From contig NZ_PGVF01000003.1 in assembly GCF_002860285.1 (NCBI RefSeq), forward strand, positions 124,001-188,000: 64,000 nucleotides of DNA, given 5' to 3'. The DNA is from Bacillus sp. M6-12. Lineage in GTDB: Bacteria > Bacillota > Bacilli > Bacillales > DSM-1321. The position numbers and the translations under genes were made by a program. This document shows, in pieces, positions 18,937 through 27,590 of this stretch. How positions within the stretch are numbered: position 1 is the stretch's first letter; the number at the start of each line of letters is the position of its first letter. Under the pieces are notes generated by a model. The model did no database searches and was not told where the DNA came from. It saw only the letters and a program-made list of their open reading frames with translations.

Positions 18937-19286
18937 ATTAAATGGGCATTAAGAATTAGAAAGAAAAGGCCATACGCCAATCCAGGCATAGTCATAACTG
19001 ATTTGGCCCCCGGTATGGATAAGACCATACAGGAAGTATGGCCCGAAACCATGGTGGCTGCCAACCCCGTTTATGGATTCAACTTTTTACACGTGAATTG
19101 GATCGTTTTAGAAAGAAACTGACCAAACAGGAACCATCCCAACGGAAGCGTCGGCAGTTGCCACGTCTATTGACCACAGAACCTCACAATCTCGGGAGCC
19201 TGCATGAACTTCAACTGCTTGAAGAATGGCTTTCAAAGTTTCCTGAGCTGCATGAATTGTACCAGCCATTACAGGGAATATCATGA
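18937..19286 (+). pseudogene. ISL3-like transposase remnant
   Basis: Two plus-strand frames together resemble the middle-to-end part of an ISL3-family DDE transposase. The first (18937 to about 19090) reads YANPGIVITDLAPGMDKTI and QEVWPETMV, like the region around the second catalytic Asp. The second (to 19286) reads TRELDRFRKKLTKQ, then KRRQLPRLLTTEPHNLG and LLEEWLSKFPELHELYQ, like the family's linker. A frameshift near 19090 joins them. The 5' and 3' ends of the element are absent. Similarity is by eye, so the family call is moderate. Confidence 0.5.
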
Positions 19287-19317
19287 AAATATAATAGATA
19301 TTTGAAACTTATCATCA

Positions 19318-19365
19318 AAAAAGGGTGATCTTGGTAAAAAATCCTAGACCACCCTAACTTTTTAT
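19318..19365 (-). terminator. rho-independent terminator
   Basis: A stem of about 12 bp (AGGGTGATCTTGG region with CCTAGACCACCCT, a few G-U or mismatched pairs) is followed on the minus strand by six T residues. It lies about 100 bases downstream of the DUF4931 gene. Confidence 0.7.
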
Positions 19366-19467
19366 TTGTCAAATTTCATGCAGAGATAGTACTTACTTAA
19401 TAAAAAATCTATCTAATCTAGATGTGTTTTCATTGCAAAAAATAATGCTATGTCATAATTACCTGCA

Positions 19468-20232
19468 TTAAAGCTGTTGATTATGTAATTTAATTACTCT
19501 GCTGGCGACTTCCTTAATATTATCCGGTACTTGCGGGAGCGAATAGCCAATAAATAACGGAGTGGTCACAAACCGGGGGATAATTTTACATATGATGCTT
19601 TCCCCCATTTGATAAAAAAATAAATTATAGCTTGTACATTTAAAATGAAAGTGGTTTAGGATAAAATCTGCTGCGGTCTGGATGCAATCAGCCATTTGAT
19701 CTATGTATATTAGATCCTTCAAAATGACGTTAAATTCGTAAAATCCGACCCTCGGCTGAGTGGAAAGGTTAAATTCCAGGTGTTCACTTTTGTGGATCAG
19801 TTCCCCTTCAAAATCTTCAGGATGGATCTTTTCCCTGTAATCGATATTTTTAAAGCCTATGATTTGCATGTGCGGGTGGCGTATGGAACCTCCTGAGAAG
19901 GGGCCGTGGTTTTTGGTTAGGATTATGGACTTGTACTCGCCTTCTTCTATATACTTAAGCCAATGATGGACTGCAAAACGCATGACTTTATGTAGATGTT
20001 CTTTGCTGTACTGTGACAGCTCAGATCCGCATTCATCCGTCTCTATAAGTACTGTCTGCAATGTATCCTTTAAGGTTTCATATTTATTTTTCAATAAAAT
20101 GATCGAGCCTTCCATTGCTATGATGTTTTCCAGCTGTTCAACTGCGCAAAAAGGACACTCAGCAGTCGTGTTCCTTATAGTTTCAGGCTTTTTGAACCCT
20201 GTTTGAGTCACAAAGTGCAGATGAGTATCCAT
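19468..20232 (-). CDS. DUF4931 / HIT-like galactose-1-phosphate uridylyltransferase-fold protein
   Basis: A 254-residue protein with a CPFC pair near residues 27-30 (possible zinc ligands) and a HIT-like SIRHPHMQIIG segment near 136. This pattern resembles nucleotidyltransferases of the GalT/HIT superfamily and Bacillus proteins labelled DUF4931. The catalytic arrangement HPHMQ is close to the GalT HPHxQ motif, so nucleotide-phosphate chemistry is plausible but unproven. The ATG follows GGGGGA at good spacing. It is monocistronic with its own terminator. Confidence 0.75.
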   Translation of the reverse strand: MDTHLHFVTQTGFKKPETIRNTTAECPFCAVEQLENIIAMEGSIILLKNKYETLKDTLQTVLIETDECGSELSQYSKEHLHKVMRFAVHHWLKYIEEGEYKSIILTKNHGPFSGGSIRHPHMQIIGFKNIDYREKIHPEDFEGELIHKSEHLEFNLSTQPRVGFYEFNVILKDLIYIDQMADCIQTAADFILNHFHFKCTSYNLFFYQMGESIICKIIPRFVTTPLFIGYSLPQVPDNIKEVASRVIKLHNQQL

Positions 20233-20503
20233 TGGCAGTTCCCCCGAATCAATGTCTTTTTTATTATTATATTGAATTTCCTGCTATTCTTGCCACTATT
20301 TAAAACTTGCACAGTGCCCATATTAGAAGCTTTACTATATTTTGTAAAGAACAGTTATTTTTATAATAAATAAAGTGTAACTAATCTCTCCTAACTGGAA
20401 TTAGATTGAAACTGCCCTTTTTAAAATTTTTTCCCATATCAGGGCGCGTGTCCATTCTTCTACCCAAGCATATGAATACCTTACTAAAAAGGAGAGATGA
20501 AAA

Positions 20504-21037
20504 GTGATTAAAAAGAAGAGAATGAGTCGGGCTCAATCAAATTCTATCCAGGAAAAAAATATTAATGATGAGGTTGGAATGAATAATACGAACCAGGTCT
20601 GGCTGAACAATAACTGGGGAAGTTTAAATCAAGATGCGTCAATGCAAACTGAAGTTCGAACGTTTAATAATAAAGTGAGCCAGGTATGGATGAACCCGCA
20701 AGCCGGGGATCAAAACCCTTTTCTGCAGGATAATGCTGTACCTGAAGTTCAAGAGAACCTCCAAGGTGAACTCAGGGAAATGTCGAATCCAAATGAAAGT
20801 GATGAAAGCATTGAGCTGCAGGAAAACATTGTTTCTGCAGTTCAGGAGAGTCTTCAGACTGAATTGCATCCTGAGAATCTGCATGAAATGGAAGTGAACA
20901 TTCAGCCTTCACAGGAAGATAATATACAAATTAATGATCAGCAAGGAGAGCTCCGTCCGGATAATCAGATCCGTAACCGACGGGCGCGTTTACCATTTTG
21001 GCTGCATAAAAAACGAAACAAAACAAACACCATGTAA
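20504..21037 (+). CDS. Gln/Glu/Asn-rich repeat protein, function unknown
   Basis: A 177-residue hydrophilic protein that I do not recognise. It is rich in Asn, Gln and Glu and has two internal repeat types: NQVWLNN / SQVWMNP near the N-terminus, and VQENLQGEL / VQESLQTEL in the middle. The C-terminus is basic (RNRRARLPFWLHKKRNKTN). There are no membrane segments and no signal peptide. Such low-complexity Bacillus proteins are sometimes spore-associated, but nothing here proves that. It starts at a GTG after AAGGAG. The stop codon lies in the loop of the downstream terminator. Confidence 0.6.
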   Translation: MIKKKRMSRAQSNSIQEKNINDEVGMNNTNQVWLNNNWGSLNQDASMQTEVRTFNNKVSQVWMNPQAGDQNPFLQDNAVPEVQENLQGELREMSNPNESDESIELQENIVSAVQESLQTELHPENLHEMEVNIQPSQEDNIQINDQQGELRPDNQIRNRRARLPFWLHKKRNKTNTM

Positions 21038-21059
21038 ATCATGGTGTTTGTTTTGTTCG
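21014..21059. terminator. bidirectional terminator overlapping a stop codon
   Basis: A 16-bp perfect stem (21019-21034 with 21040-21055) with a five-base loop separates the convergent genes at 20504 and 21068. The loop is TAAAT and its TAA is the stop codon of the plus-strand gene. Confidence 0.85.
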
Positions 21060-21067
21060 ATCTTTAA

Positions 21068-21562
21068 TTAATCTCGGCGGACAGTATCCTCGGATTCATT
21101 GCTGATCAGTTCATTTGATTTTTTCCATTCCAGGAACTTATCGATATCCTCTTTTACTTTTTTAAGTGTAAATGCGATAACTGCTGCGTCATCTGTAAAA
21201 CCCAGTGCAGCGATTATATCAGGGATTGCATCCGCCGGCATGACAAAATAAAGTACCGTGCCGACGATAAGGGCCAGCGAACCATAGGGAATATTTCTGT
21301 AATCTCCTTTGATATAGGCTTTCACCAGCTCAAACATATTTTTTAAGCTTTCCAATGTTTCTTGGACAAAGCCTTTTTTATCCTGGTTCAGATCGGCTTT
21401 TTGTTCAGCTTCTTTAATAAGGTCTTGCAGTTTATCTGTATCATTTAAATATACCTGAGCCTTGTTCATCGCTTCTTCGTTCTTTTTTGATAAAATCGTT
21501 TCGCTTTGAAATTCATTTTTATCTTTTGTTAATGTTTTATCTTCATTCCGCTTCCAAAACAA
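21068..21562 (-). CDS. YkvA/DUF1232 family membrane protein
   Basis: A 164-residue protein with a charged, probably helical N-terminal half (residues 10-90) and a C-terminal DUF1232 domain. The diagnostic segment is the hydrophobic YFVMPADAIPDIIAALGFTDDAAV. The family is membrane-associated and of unknown role. I place the start at the TTG at 21562, because GGAGGGG lies six bases before it; upstream in-frame ATGs lack a site. Confidence 0.8.
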   Translation of the reverse strand: MFWKRNEDKTLTKDKNEFQSETILSKKNEEAMNKAQVYLNDTDKLQDLIKEAEQKADLNQDKKGFVQETLESLKNMFELVKAYIKGDYRNIPYGSLALIVGTVLYFVMPADAIPDIIAALGFTDDAAVIAFTLKKVKEDIDKFLEWKKSNELISNESEDTVRRD

Positions 21563-21721
21563 ATTTACCCCTCCATTAATAATCATTATATCAAATTTTT
21601 TTCCAGGCATTGGCCTTATTGAATTCATTATACATTGCTGCATGCGATTCCTTTTAACAAGTTATACCCACTCTGGGATGTAAATTCACGTGGATAATTT
21701 TTCTGCTATAAGATTAAGAAA

Positions 21722-21759
21722 AAAAGCGGCTGGTTCAAGTTTTTGAGCCAGCCGCTTAT
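21722..21759 (-). terminator. rho-independent terminator
   Basis: A 14-15 bp stem (21724-21738 with 21744-21757), followed on the minus strand by TTTTTT, lies just downstream of the broken beta-phosphoglucomutase gene. Confidence 0.8.
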
Positions 21760-21787
21760 ATTAAGATTTTGTTAATGAATCCTGGTA

Positions 21788-22267
21788 TTAGGAATGAACT
21801 GCAGACCATTTATGAAAGTGTTCTTTGATTTTATTCCAATCAAGATCCTCTGTTGCAGCGACTTTGAAATCGGCTTTTTGTAAAGATTCACCGACTCCAA
21901 CAGAAACCATGTCACTCGAATTGATCGAATCTATTCCTTCTGCAGCATCTTCAATGCCTATAGATCGTTTTGGAATTGCATTCAGATTTTTGCATGCAGT
22001 TAAGAAAATTTCCGGATCTGGTTTGGACTTTTTAATTTTTGAAGCATCCACACGGTAATGACTTCTTTTTCTTCCTGGGTAAAGTCATTCCTGCCGATTT
22101 CCCTCTTGGAGAATTAATTCAAGGGAATCCATGCGGCTTACTCCTTTTAGCTTTTCATTGAAAATTTCACTGGCAAACTGTTTCCACGCTAAAAAGTGAT
22201 AATGGGCTGTATCTGTAATGACACCGTCCAGGTCAAAAACAACAGCATCAATTTGATTATTCGTCAT
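21788..22267 (-). pseudogene. pgmB: beta-phosphoglucomutase, broken
   Basis: The N-terminal fragment from the ATG at 22267 (GGAGGGGG upstream) has the HAD nucleophile motif [20 protein letters not shown] and the family's [10 protein letters not shown], then hits a stop. A one-base shift restores [12 protein letters not shown]. After that, roughly 100 codons of the cap and core are missing. The frame resumes at VDASKIKKSKPDPEIFLTA and runs through GIEDAAEGIDSINSS to the end. The gene therefore carries a frameshift and an internal deletion of about 300 bases. No maltose or trehalose phosphorylase is nearby, so the pathway has been lost here. Confidence 0.85.
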
Positions 22268-22329
22268 CGTTGCCCCCTCCTGTTCCAAAGATGCACGGAT
22301 ATTTCCGGTTTTTTCAGAACTACTCCTAA

Positions 22330-23085
22330 TTAAACAGTTAAAATAGGTTTGCCAAATTTTTTATCATTTTCAGCCAAGAATTGCTGTATTGCATTTATGT
22401 ATAATTGGTGGTCAGGTTCCCACAGCCTGTGGCCGGATTCTTGAAAAACAAATACCTCTACTTTGCTATTGCAGGCTTTTTCTTTATATAATTCAATTTC
22501 CGCCTGAGTTAATATTACCCGTGGTTCCGCCGCTTTGTTGCCGCCTGTCATTAAAAGAATCGGACACTGTAAAACATGCAGCTGGTCCCATAGTTCGATA
22601 TGTTCTGAATCTTTTTGGGTTCCTTTTACCGCAATCGGATTAACTAAATCCGGGAAAGCTAAAAATTTCTCAGTCCACACTGCAGGGAGGCTCGGATACT
22701 GTGCTGGATAATCCCCGATGATGATTCCTTTTACTCGTTCAGGGTACTTTAGGGCGAGGCCGAGTGCTGAAGGGGTTCCAAGTGAAAAACAGTATAAAAA
22801 GAATTCCTGTAATTTTGACTGCTGGAGCACTTTTTCAAGGTCTTCAACCAATGTTGCGTAATTATAGCCATGTTCGGGAACATCGCTTTTTCCCCTGCCT
22901 CTCTGGCTAACCGATATTACTCTTCTTGGAGATAACAAAGTACAGTCATTTAGAAAGGATTCAGCACTTCCAAATGCTCCAGGTATATGGACCAAAGGTG
23001 TTAATGAATTTTCTACAGATTCATTCCCATCCAGGTAATGAATAGTAACGCCATTATTTTGAACATACATGTTTTTAATACTCAT
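22330..23085 (-). CDS. alpha/beta hydrolase
   Basis: A 251-residue alpha/beta-fold protein. [12 protein letters not shown] gives the oxyanion-hole region, and the nucleophile elbow is YCFSLGT, in which the first Gly of the GxSxG motif is Cys/Phe-like. The C-terminal His is in [10 protein letters not shown]. The acid expected after the sixth strand is not obvious ([10 protein letters not shown] has Asn), so the triad may be altered. The substrate is unknown. It is upstream of the broken pgmB and downstream of the FixH/YtkA-like remnant, with no shared pathway evident. Confidence 0.82.
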   Translation of the reverse strand: MSIKNMYVQNNGVTIHYLDGNESVENSLTPLVHIPGAFGSAESFLNDCTLLSPRRVISVSQRGRGKSDVPEHGYNYATLVEDLEKVLQQSKLQEFFLYCFSLGTPSALGLALKYPERVKGIIIGDYPAQYPSLPAVWTEKFLAFPDLVNPIAVKGTQKDSEHIELWDQLHVLQCPILLMTGGNKAAEPRVILTQAEIELYKEKACNSKVEVFVFQESGHRLWEPDHQLYINAIQQFLAENDKKFGKPILTV

Positions 23086-23200
23086 TTGTTGGTCCCCTTT
23101 TTTTTAGCTCTTTTTAGAAATACAATAAAACCTTTTTGTTGGAAAAAGATACCTATCATTTTTATTATATATTTTTCAGAGAATGTTTTGTAATTTTATA

Positions 23201-23228
23201 CAAAAAAAAAGCCAGCATCGCTGCTGAC
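23201..23228 (-). terminator. rho-independent terminator
   Basis: The stem GCCAGCA/TGCTGAC with loop TCGC (23211-23228, one G-U-type mismatch) is followed on the minus strand by nine T residues. It lies just downstream of the FixH/YtkA-like remnant. Confidence 0.8.
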
Positions 23229-23271
23229 AATTCTTCTAATTTGATAATTTTCCCTTTCTCAATGAACATTG

Positions 23272-23661
23272 TTATTCGGTTACTTCTATAACAAATGGAA
23301 ATGCTCGGACCTTGCGATTTTGCTGAAATTCAGCCCATATTTTGTAGATGCCCGGCTTATCAAACATTGTTTCAAATACTGGCTCCTGATCACTGGATGG
23401 ATGAACATGGAGAAATTTTTTACCGTATTCATCAAGAATGACAACATGGCCCATTGCTCCCAAATACGGAGTAAGATTGGTTTGATCCAGTTCGAAAGAA
23501 AGCTTTACCTGTTCGATTGCCCTGAGTGAACTGATGGCGAGCTTTACGGTTTCTCCATCCAATGTCCTGCTTAACTCAGTGTCGGGCTCAAGTCCTTGGC
23601 CATGAGCGGCTCAACCCGGATTACCTACTACAAAAGGGACTGGTTCTGCTTCATAAGCCAT
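23272..23661 (-). pseudogene. FixH/YtkA-like domain protein remnant
   Basis: The frame from the ATG at 23661 reads MAYEAEPVPFVVGNPG, then TGA (23611-23613), then AAHGQGLEPDTELSRTLDG and on through LTPYLGAMGHVVILDEYG, FLHVHPSS and PGIYKIWAEFQQNRKV to the end. The second part is an Ig-like FixH/YtkA-type domain normally found as the C-terminal half of a longer secreted or lipoprotein. The N-terminal half is missing, and the dispersed repeat begins 65 bases beyond the fragment, so rearrangement at the repeat probably truncated it. A TTG at 23562 could allow a 96-residue product, which would lack a signal peptide. Confidence 0.6.
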
Positions 23662-23725
23662 ATGCTTGGGTCACATACAAAAAAAGCCTGCAGACATTTG
23701 GATGCTCTGCAAGCTCATTTTCTAT

Positions 23726-24003
23726 GGCTGTTTTCGTAAACTTTGTTGCTATTTAGAAGAGTTGTCAATTTTCACTCCAAGTGCTCGCTTTCCGCAAGGG
23801 GTGCGGTGAGCATCCTCGTCGCTAAAGCGACTGTGGGGTCTCACCTGTCCCGCTGCTCCCGCAGGACATTGAATTGGCTTCCTTGAAAAAACACCGCACG
23901 AAGGAATTGCGGAGCATTTTCGAGGAGTCTCGCACCTTCCGCAACAATCAACTATTTTCTACACAGAACCCCAGTTTAAAAATAAACATTATAGGACACA
24001 GCC
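23726..24003. repeat. Bacillaceae dispersed GC-rich repeat, copy 1
   Basis: A 278-bp noncoding block with a GC-rich, hairpin-forming core (about 23783-23945) and short terminal inverted repeats GGCTGT...ACAGCC. Its core (GGGGTCTCACCTGTCCCGCT, GCTCCCGCAGGACATTGAAT, ACACCGCACGAAGGAA) matches the block at 57845-58053 in the opposite orientation. I recognise it as similar to a high-copy intergenic sequence of Bacillaceae; its mode of spread is unknown to me. Confidence 0.75.
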
Positions 24004-24006
24004 TTT

Positions 24007-24798
24007 CTATTTATCCTTTAACTCGTCCAGGATAGGAAATAATTCTTCTAAATGCCGGATTTCATATGCTGGAACAACTTCTTCCCGGGTTTTATTATGG
24101 CGGTTAATCCAGACCGATTTGATGCCGGCCCGATTTGCGCCAAGGATATCAGTCATTAAGTTATCACCAACCATGATCACGTCATCCTTGCCCAAGGACA
24201 TGCGTTCTAAGGCATGTTCAAAAAGTGAAGGATCCGGCTTCCCTTTTCCAAAATCACCTGAGATAACAATTTGGTCAAAATAAGGGACCAGTTCGGACGT
24301 GATTTCCAGCTTCGTTTTTTGAAGGTCTGGCGATCCATTAGTCAAAAGCAAAAGCTTATACTGCCCTTTTAATCTGTCGAGTGTCGCAAAGGTCTCCTCG
24401 TATACAAAGGGAAGATTCCTCCGCTCCTGTGGAAAACGTTCGGCCAGTTCAAAGCCAAACTCAGGGTCATCAATGCCCATCCTTTTAAGCCCCATTGTCC
24501 AGGCTTCTTTCCTGTAGGCGGGAACCATTGCATTCATTTTCCGAAAATCCTCCTGGTCGTCCAAAAAGTTGCCCCATAATCCTTCAAATGGATTAATCCC
24601 GATCATCTGCGTGAAAGGGTAAGTTTCATAGGAGGAATACAATTTTCGCGCCTCTTCCCGTACCGCCTCCTCAAGCTGATCCGGGTCTATCCCAAATCGT
24701 GCCTGAGCAACCTTGCATGTTGCCGCAAATGCTTCCTTAACGCTTTTTTGATCCCATAAAAGCGTGTCATCCAAATCGAAAAATACTGCTTTTATCAT
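24007..24798 (-). CDS. HAD family hydrolase (YjjG-like subfamily IA)
   Basis: A 263-residue HAD phosphatase. Motif I is [11 protein letters not shown], motif [15 protein letters not shown], motif [14 protein letters not shown] and motif [17 protein letters not shown] helical cap lies between about residues 20 and 110. Similar enzymes act on nucleotide monophosphates or phosphoglycolate; the sequence does not choose. The ATG at 24798 has GGGGG five bases upstream, better than the ATG at 24810. The stop lies next to the repeat copy. Confidence 0.85.
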   Translation of the reverse strand: MIKAVFFDLDDTLLWDQKSVKEAFAATCKVAQARFGIDPDQLEEAVREEARKLYSSYETYPFTQMIGINPFEGLWGNFLDDQEDFRKMNAMVPAYRKEAWTMGLKRMGIDDPEFGFELAERFPQERRNLPFVYEETFATLDRLKGQYKLLLLTNGSPDLQKTKLEITSELVPYFDQIVISGDFGKGKPDPSLFEHALERMSLGKDDVIMVGDNLMTDILGANRAGIKSVWINRHNKTREEVVPAYEIRHLEELFPILDELKDK

Positions 24799-24823
24799 AA
24801 CGGCCCCCATCTTTTACTAGAAG

Positions 24824-25225
24824 TTATGCTCCACGGAACATACTTGGCTTTTTATTAAATTTGTTATTCTGCTGTTCCCTTCGTATCCCATACCATACAA
24901 AAACACTCCCGAATACTACCAAAATGGGCTCCAGCCAATTTGCCTCAGGCCCATTGGTGATTCGGTGAAGCTGAAAAATCCAGTGGAAAACGATTATATC
25001 AAAGCTTAAGAATAATCCGGCTGCTACGATAAAGCCTTGAAAAAATGAGGCTGAGAAGAATCGCTTAAAAATACCCATCAGCAGAATGAGAATGGCCATT
25101 CCGAAAACAACTGCTCCAATCCTCCCTGCCGCGCTTTCAGCCTTTAATCCTGCAGCAAACGCTTCAATAATATGAAAAAATGAATCTGCCAATATAAAAC
25201 CCGCTAATATACCTAGTAATCTCAA
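24824..25225 (-). CDS. small integral membrane protein, DUF2243-like
   Basis: A membrane protein with four predicted hydrophobic segments (RLLGILAGFILADSFF; VVFGMAILILLMG; GFIVAAGLFLSFDIIVFHW; LEPILVVFGSVFVW). The IVFHWIFQLHRIT segment resembles the conserved His-containing region of DUF2243 proteins, so I suggest that family with caution. The start is uncertain. A strong GGAGGAG at about 25257-25263 is followed at ideal spacing by ATA (25249), not a normal start, while the TTG at 25225 has AAGGA upstream. I report the TTG. Confidence 0.55.
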   Translation of the reverse strand: MRLLGILAGFILADSFFHIIEAFAAGLKAESAAGRIGAVVFGMAILILLMGIFKRFFSASFFQGFIVAAGLFLSFDIIVFHWIFQLHRITNGPEANWLEPILVVFGSVFVWYGIRREQQNNKFNKKPSMFRGA

Positions 25226-25313
25226 GAAATCAAGTCCTTTGCTTATTATGTAAAATCTCCTCCTGCTGTATAAAGGAAAAAGAAAATGGCAGCAAATGAT
25301 CTGCCGTCTCAAT

Positions 25314-25817
25314 TTATTTTAATGTAAGTCGATAGGCTTTTACAATGATTCCATCATTTGCTGGTTCAAAATCAAATTTTGGCTCCCTTTTAAAACCCAT
25401 TGATTCATACAGCCTCATAGCGCCCTCCATGAATTGCCCCGTATGAAGCCCAATAGAGGAAAATCCTTTTGCCTCCGCTCTCCTGATACACTCAGAAACA
25501 AGTCCTTTTGCAGCCCCTTTACCGCGTGCCTCTGGTGTCACAGAGAGCATTCGGATTTCAGGATAGTCTAGTTCTTCAAGATACCCTTCATATGCATCAC
25601 TTTTAGCAGGAAACAATGCAACACTGCCTACAACCTGGCCGTCCAGCTCTGCGACGATAAGCTCAACTCCCTCCAGAGTGTCTGCTTCAGATGAAATTGC
25701 CTTTTTTAGGGCATTCCAGTGATCCACAGGGATTTTTGCTGCATGTTCCTGATATGAATGGACTCGCTGTTCGCGGATATAAGCTAATTCATCGTTCGCG
25801 GCGTCTCGGATTATCAT
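25314..25817 (-). CDS. GNAT family N-acetyltransferase
   Basis: A 167-residue GNAT enzyme. The acetyl-CoA-binding motif A is visible as MLSVTPEARGKGAAKGLVSE, followed by GFSSIGLHTGQFMEGAMRLYESMGF cut here at LHTGQFMEGAMRLYESMGF. It transfers an acetyl group to an amine; the substrate is unknown. The ATG at 25817 has AGGA six bases upstream; an ATG at 25835 would overlap the next gene. It is close behind the glutathionyl-hydroquinone-reductase-like gene and may share its transcript. Confidence 0.87.
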   Translation of the reverse strand: MIIRDAANDELAYIREQRVHSYQEHAAKIPVDHWNALKKAISSEADTLEGVELIVAELDGQVVGSVALFPAKSDAYEGYLEELDYPEIRMLSVTPEARGKGAAKGLVSECIRRAEAKGFSSIGLHTGQFMEGAMRLYESMGFKREPKFDFEPANDGIIVKAYRLTLK

Positions 25818-25831
25818 AGTTTTCCTCGCTC

Positions 25832-26836
25832 TCATATTTGCTTGCTATTAATCAAGAACTTATTACGTCTGCCGCTTAAGGCTTCCCGATTATGTCTGGA
25901 TTGAAGTCCTGAAAGGTCAGGCCCCTTAGGCAAGATGTTTTTACTCTTGTGGTCATCACTTGCTATATGGTTTGACAGGTGGTAATGCATTTTTATTGCA
26001 TGGAAATCAGTTGTATCACCGAAGCCGGGGGTTTGAAATAAATCTCTGACATAGCCCCACAGATTAGGAAAATCAACAATCCGGCTGCGATTCGTCTTAA
26101 ATGCCGAGTAGTATGCAGCGTCAAAGCGGATTAATGTGGCATACAGCCTGACATCTGAATCTGATATATAATCACCAAATAAGAAACGCTTTTGTGAAAG
26201 CCTGTGCTCCAATTCATCCAATCTGGCAAACAATGTATCATATGCTGCTTCATATGCTTCCTGAGAACGGGCGAAACCGCACTTATAAACCCCGTTGTTT
26301 ACATCATGGAATATTACTTCATTGAGAATATCAATCTCATTGCGCATGTTTTCCGGATACAAATCTGGCGCATTTTCCTTGTGCAGCGGAGCCCAAACTG
26401 TTTCGAGGTAGTTTGTCAGTTTAAAATAATCGTTGTTGACTACCTTCCTTTCCTTAACATCTATTATGACTGGTACCGTTGGCCTGCCAGTGTAGCCAGG
26501 ATCTGTTTGTTTATAAATTTCACTTATGTACTTAATACCGAGTACCGGGTCTATCCCATCCTGATCCAAAGAAAACTCCCAGTCTACATGAGGGACATTA
26601 GGCCGCATCGGACTTGCAGTACCGAGGCTGATTGCATCCTCCAGTCCCAGTATTTTTCTAACAATCACAGATCGGTGAGCCCATGGGCAAACAGCTGACC
26701 AAAGCAAACGATATCTTCCCGCCTCCACCGGCAGTTCCCCGGGACCATTACCAAATGGAATAGTAAATCTATTTGCCTGGCGATTAAATGACCCATCTGC
26801 CTTTATTTCGCTTATATTTCCTGATTCAGAAGCCAT
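25832..26836 (-). CDS. glutathionyl-hydroquinone reductase / GST family (YqjG/PcpF-like)
   Basis: A 334-residue Xi-class GST-like protein. The catalytic cysteine sits in SAVCPWAHRS (Cys50), PTVPVIID follows as the cis-proline region, and the alpha-helical C-terminal domain includes FGDYISDSDVRLYATLIRFDAAYY. Known relatives reduce glutathionyl-hydroquinones with glutathione. Bacillaceae generally use bacillithiol, so the natural thiol here may differ. The ATG follows AGAGGGGG. Activity on quinones or hydroquinones would fit the aromatic catabolism elsewhere in the window, but that link is inference. Confidence 0.87.
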   Translation of the reverse strand: MASESGNISEIKADGSFNRQANRFTIPFGNGPGELPVEAGRYRLLWSAVCPWAHRSVIVRKILGLEDAISLGTASPMRPNVPHVDWEFSLDQDGIDPVLGIKYISEIYKQTDPGYTGRPTVPVIIDVKERKVVNNDYFKLTNYLETVWAPLHKENAPDLYPENMRNEIDILNEVIFHDVNNGVYKCGFARSQEAYEAAYDTLFARLDELEHRLSQKRFLFGDYISDSDVRLYATLIRFDAAYYSAFKTNRSRIVDFPNLWGYVRDLFQTPGFGDTTDFHAIKMHYHLSNHIASDDHKSKNILPKGPDLSGLQSRHNREALSGRRNKFLINSKQI

Positions 26837-26925
26837 TGTATCCCCCTCTGGATTTTTATCATAATTTTACACAAGGCTAAACTATATTTCCAATTGTCAG
26901 ATTTTATAAAAGTAAGAAATCAAGG

Positions 26926-27590
26926 TTAATAGAGTGTAAGCTTCAGTTCTCGAGAAATCAATGCATCTGATTTTTCATTGGGAATTTGCATCTTCACAGC
27001 AAGCCCATTTCCAGGCTGTGAATGAAACTCAATGCTACCGCTAAAATTTGGATTCTTTCCCTCGTGCCTGATAGACCCATGCTGGTAAAAGAAGATGTAA
27101 TTACACAATATCAAGGCCAATGCCATCATCGGAGTATTGCAGCTGAACCATATCTTCCCGTACCGTCATATGAACTTGCAGATGGGAAGCCTGAGAATGT
27201 TTCGCAGCATTATTAAGGAGCTCTTGCACAATTCGATATAGGCCAATGGTTTTTCTTCATTTCAGTGTGAGGCCGGCTTTATTATCCGCCTTAAAAACTA
27301 TTATAAAGGTTGAAGAAAGCCGGGTGTACTCCATTTCCCTCAGCAGCGGAGGGCCAGTTCATTGCAGGTCATCTTAATTTGGTGAGTTCCTGGGCTGTAA
27401 TAGCTTCTTTGTGTGCGGCCATAAGATGAAGCTTATCTTCCGGAAAAAGTGGGTCAAATGCATTTTTGCCAACCATCTCTTCGGCGCTGGAACATAGAAC
27501 ACCTTCAAATGAAGGCGTTACATACTTTACTAATATCCATCGTATGCTTCGTAATCAGCTCGAATTCTCAATTTACATTGCTTGTAATTT
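26926..27590 (-). pseudogene. PAS-domain sensor histidine kinase (NarX/DegS-type), decayed
   Basis: Pieces of one kinase appear in order on the minus strand in shifting frames. A PAS region (YVTPSFEGVLCSSAEEMVGK, then NAFDPLFPED) lies near 27460-27540. An N-box lies near 27200 (RIVQELLNNAAKHSQASHL), a G1 box near 27110 (YSDDGIGLD), a G2-like MGLSGTRERIQIL near 27060, and the C-terminal end GSIEFHSQPGNGLAVKMQIP near 26960-27030. Several frameshifts and stops and a missing phospho-acceptor region show that it is not functional. No partner response regulator is next to it. Confidence 0.75.
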
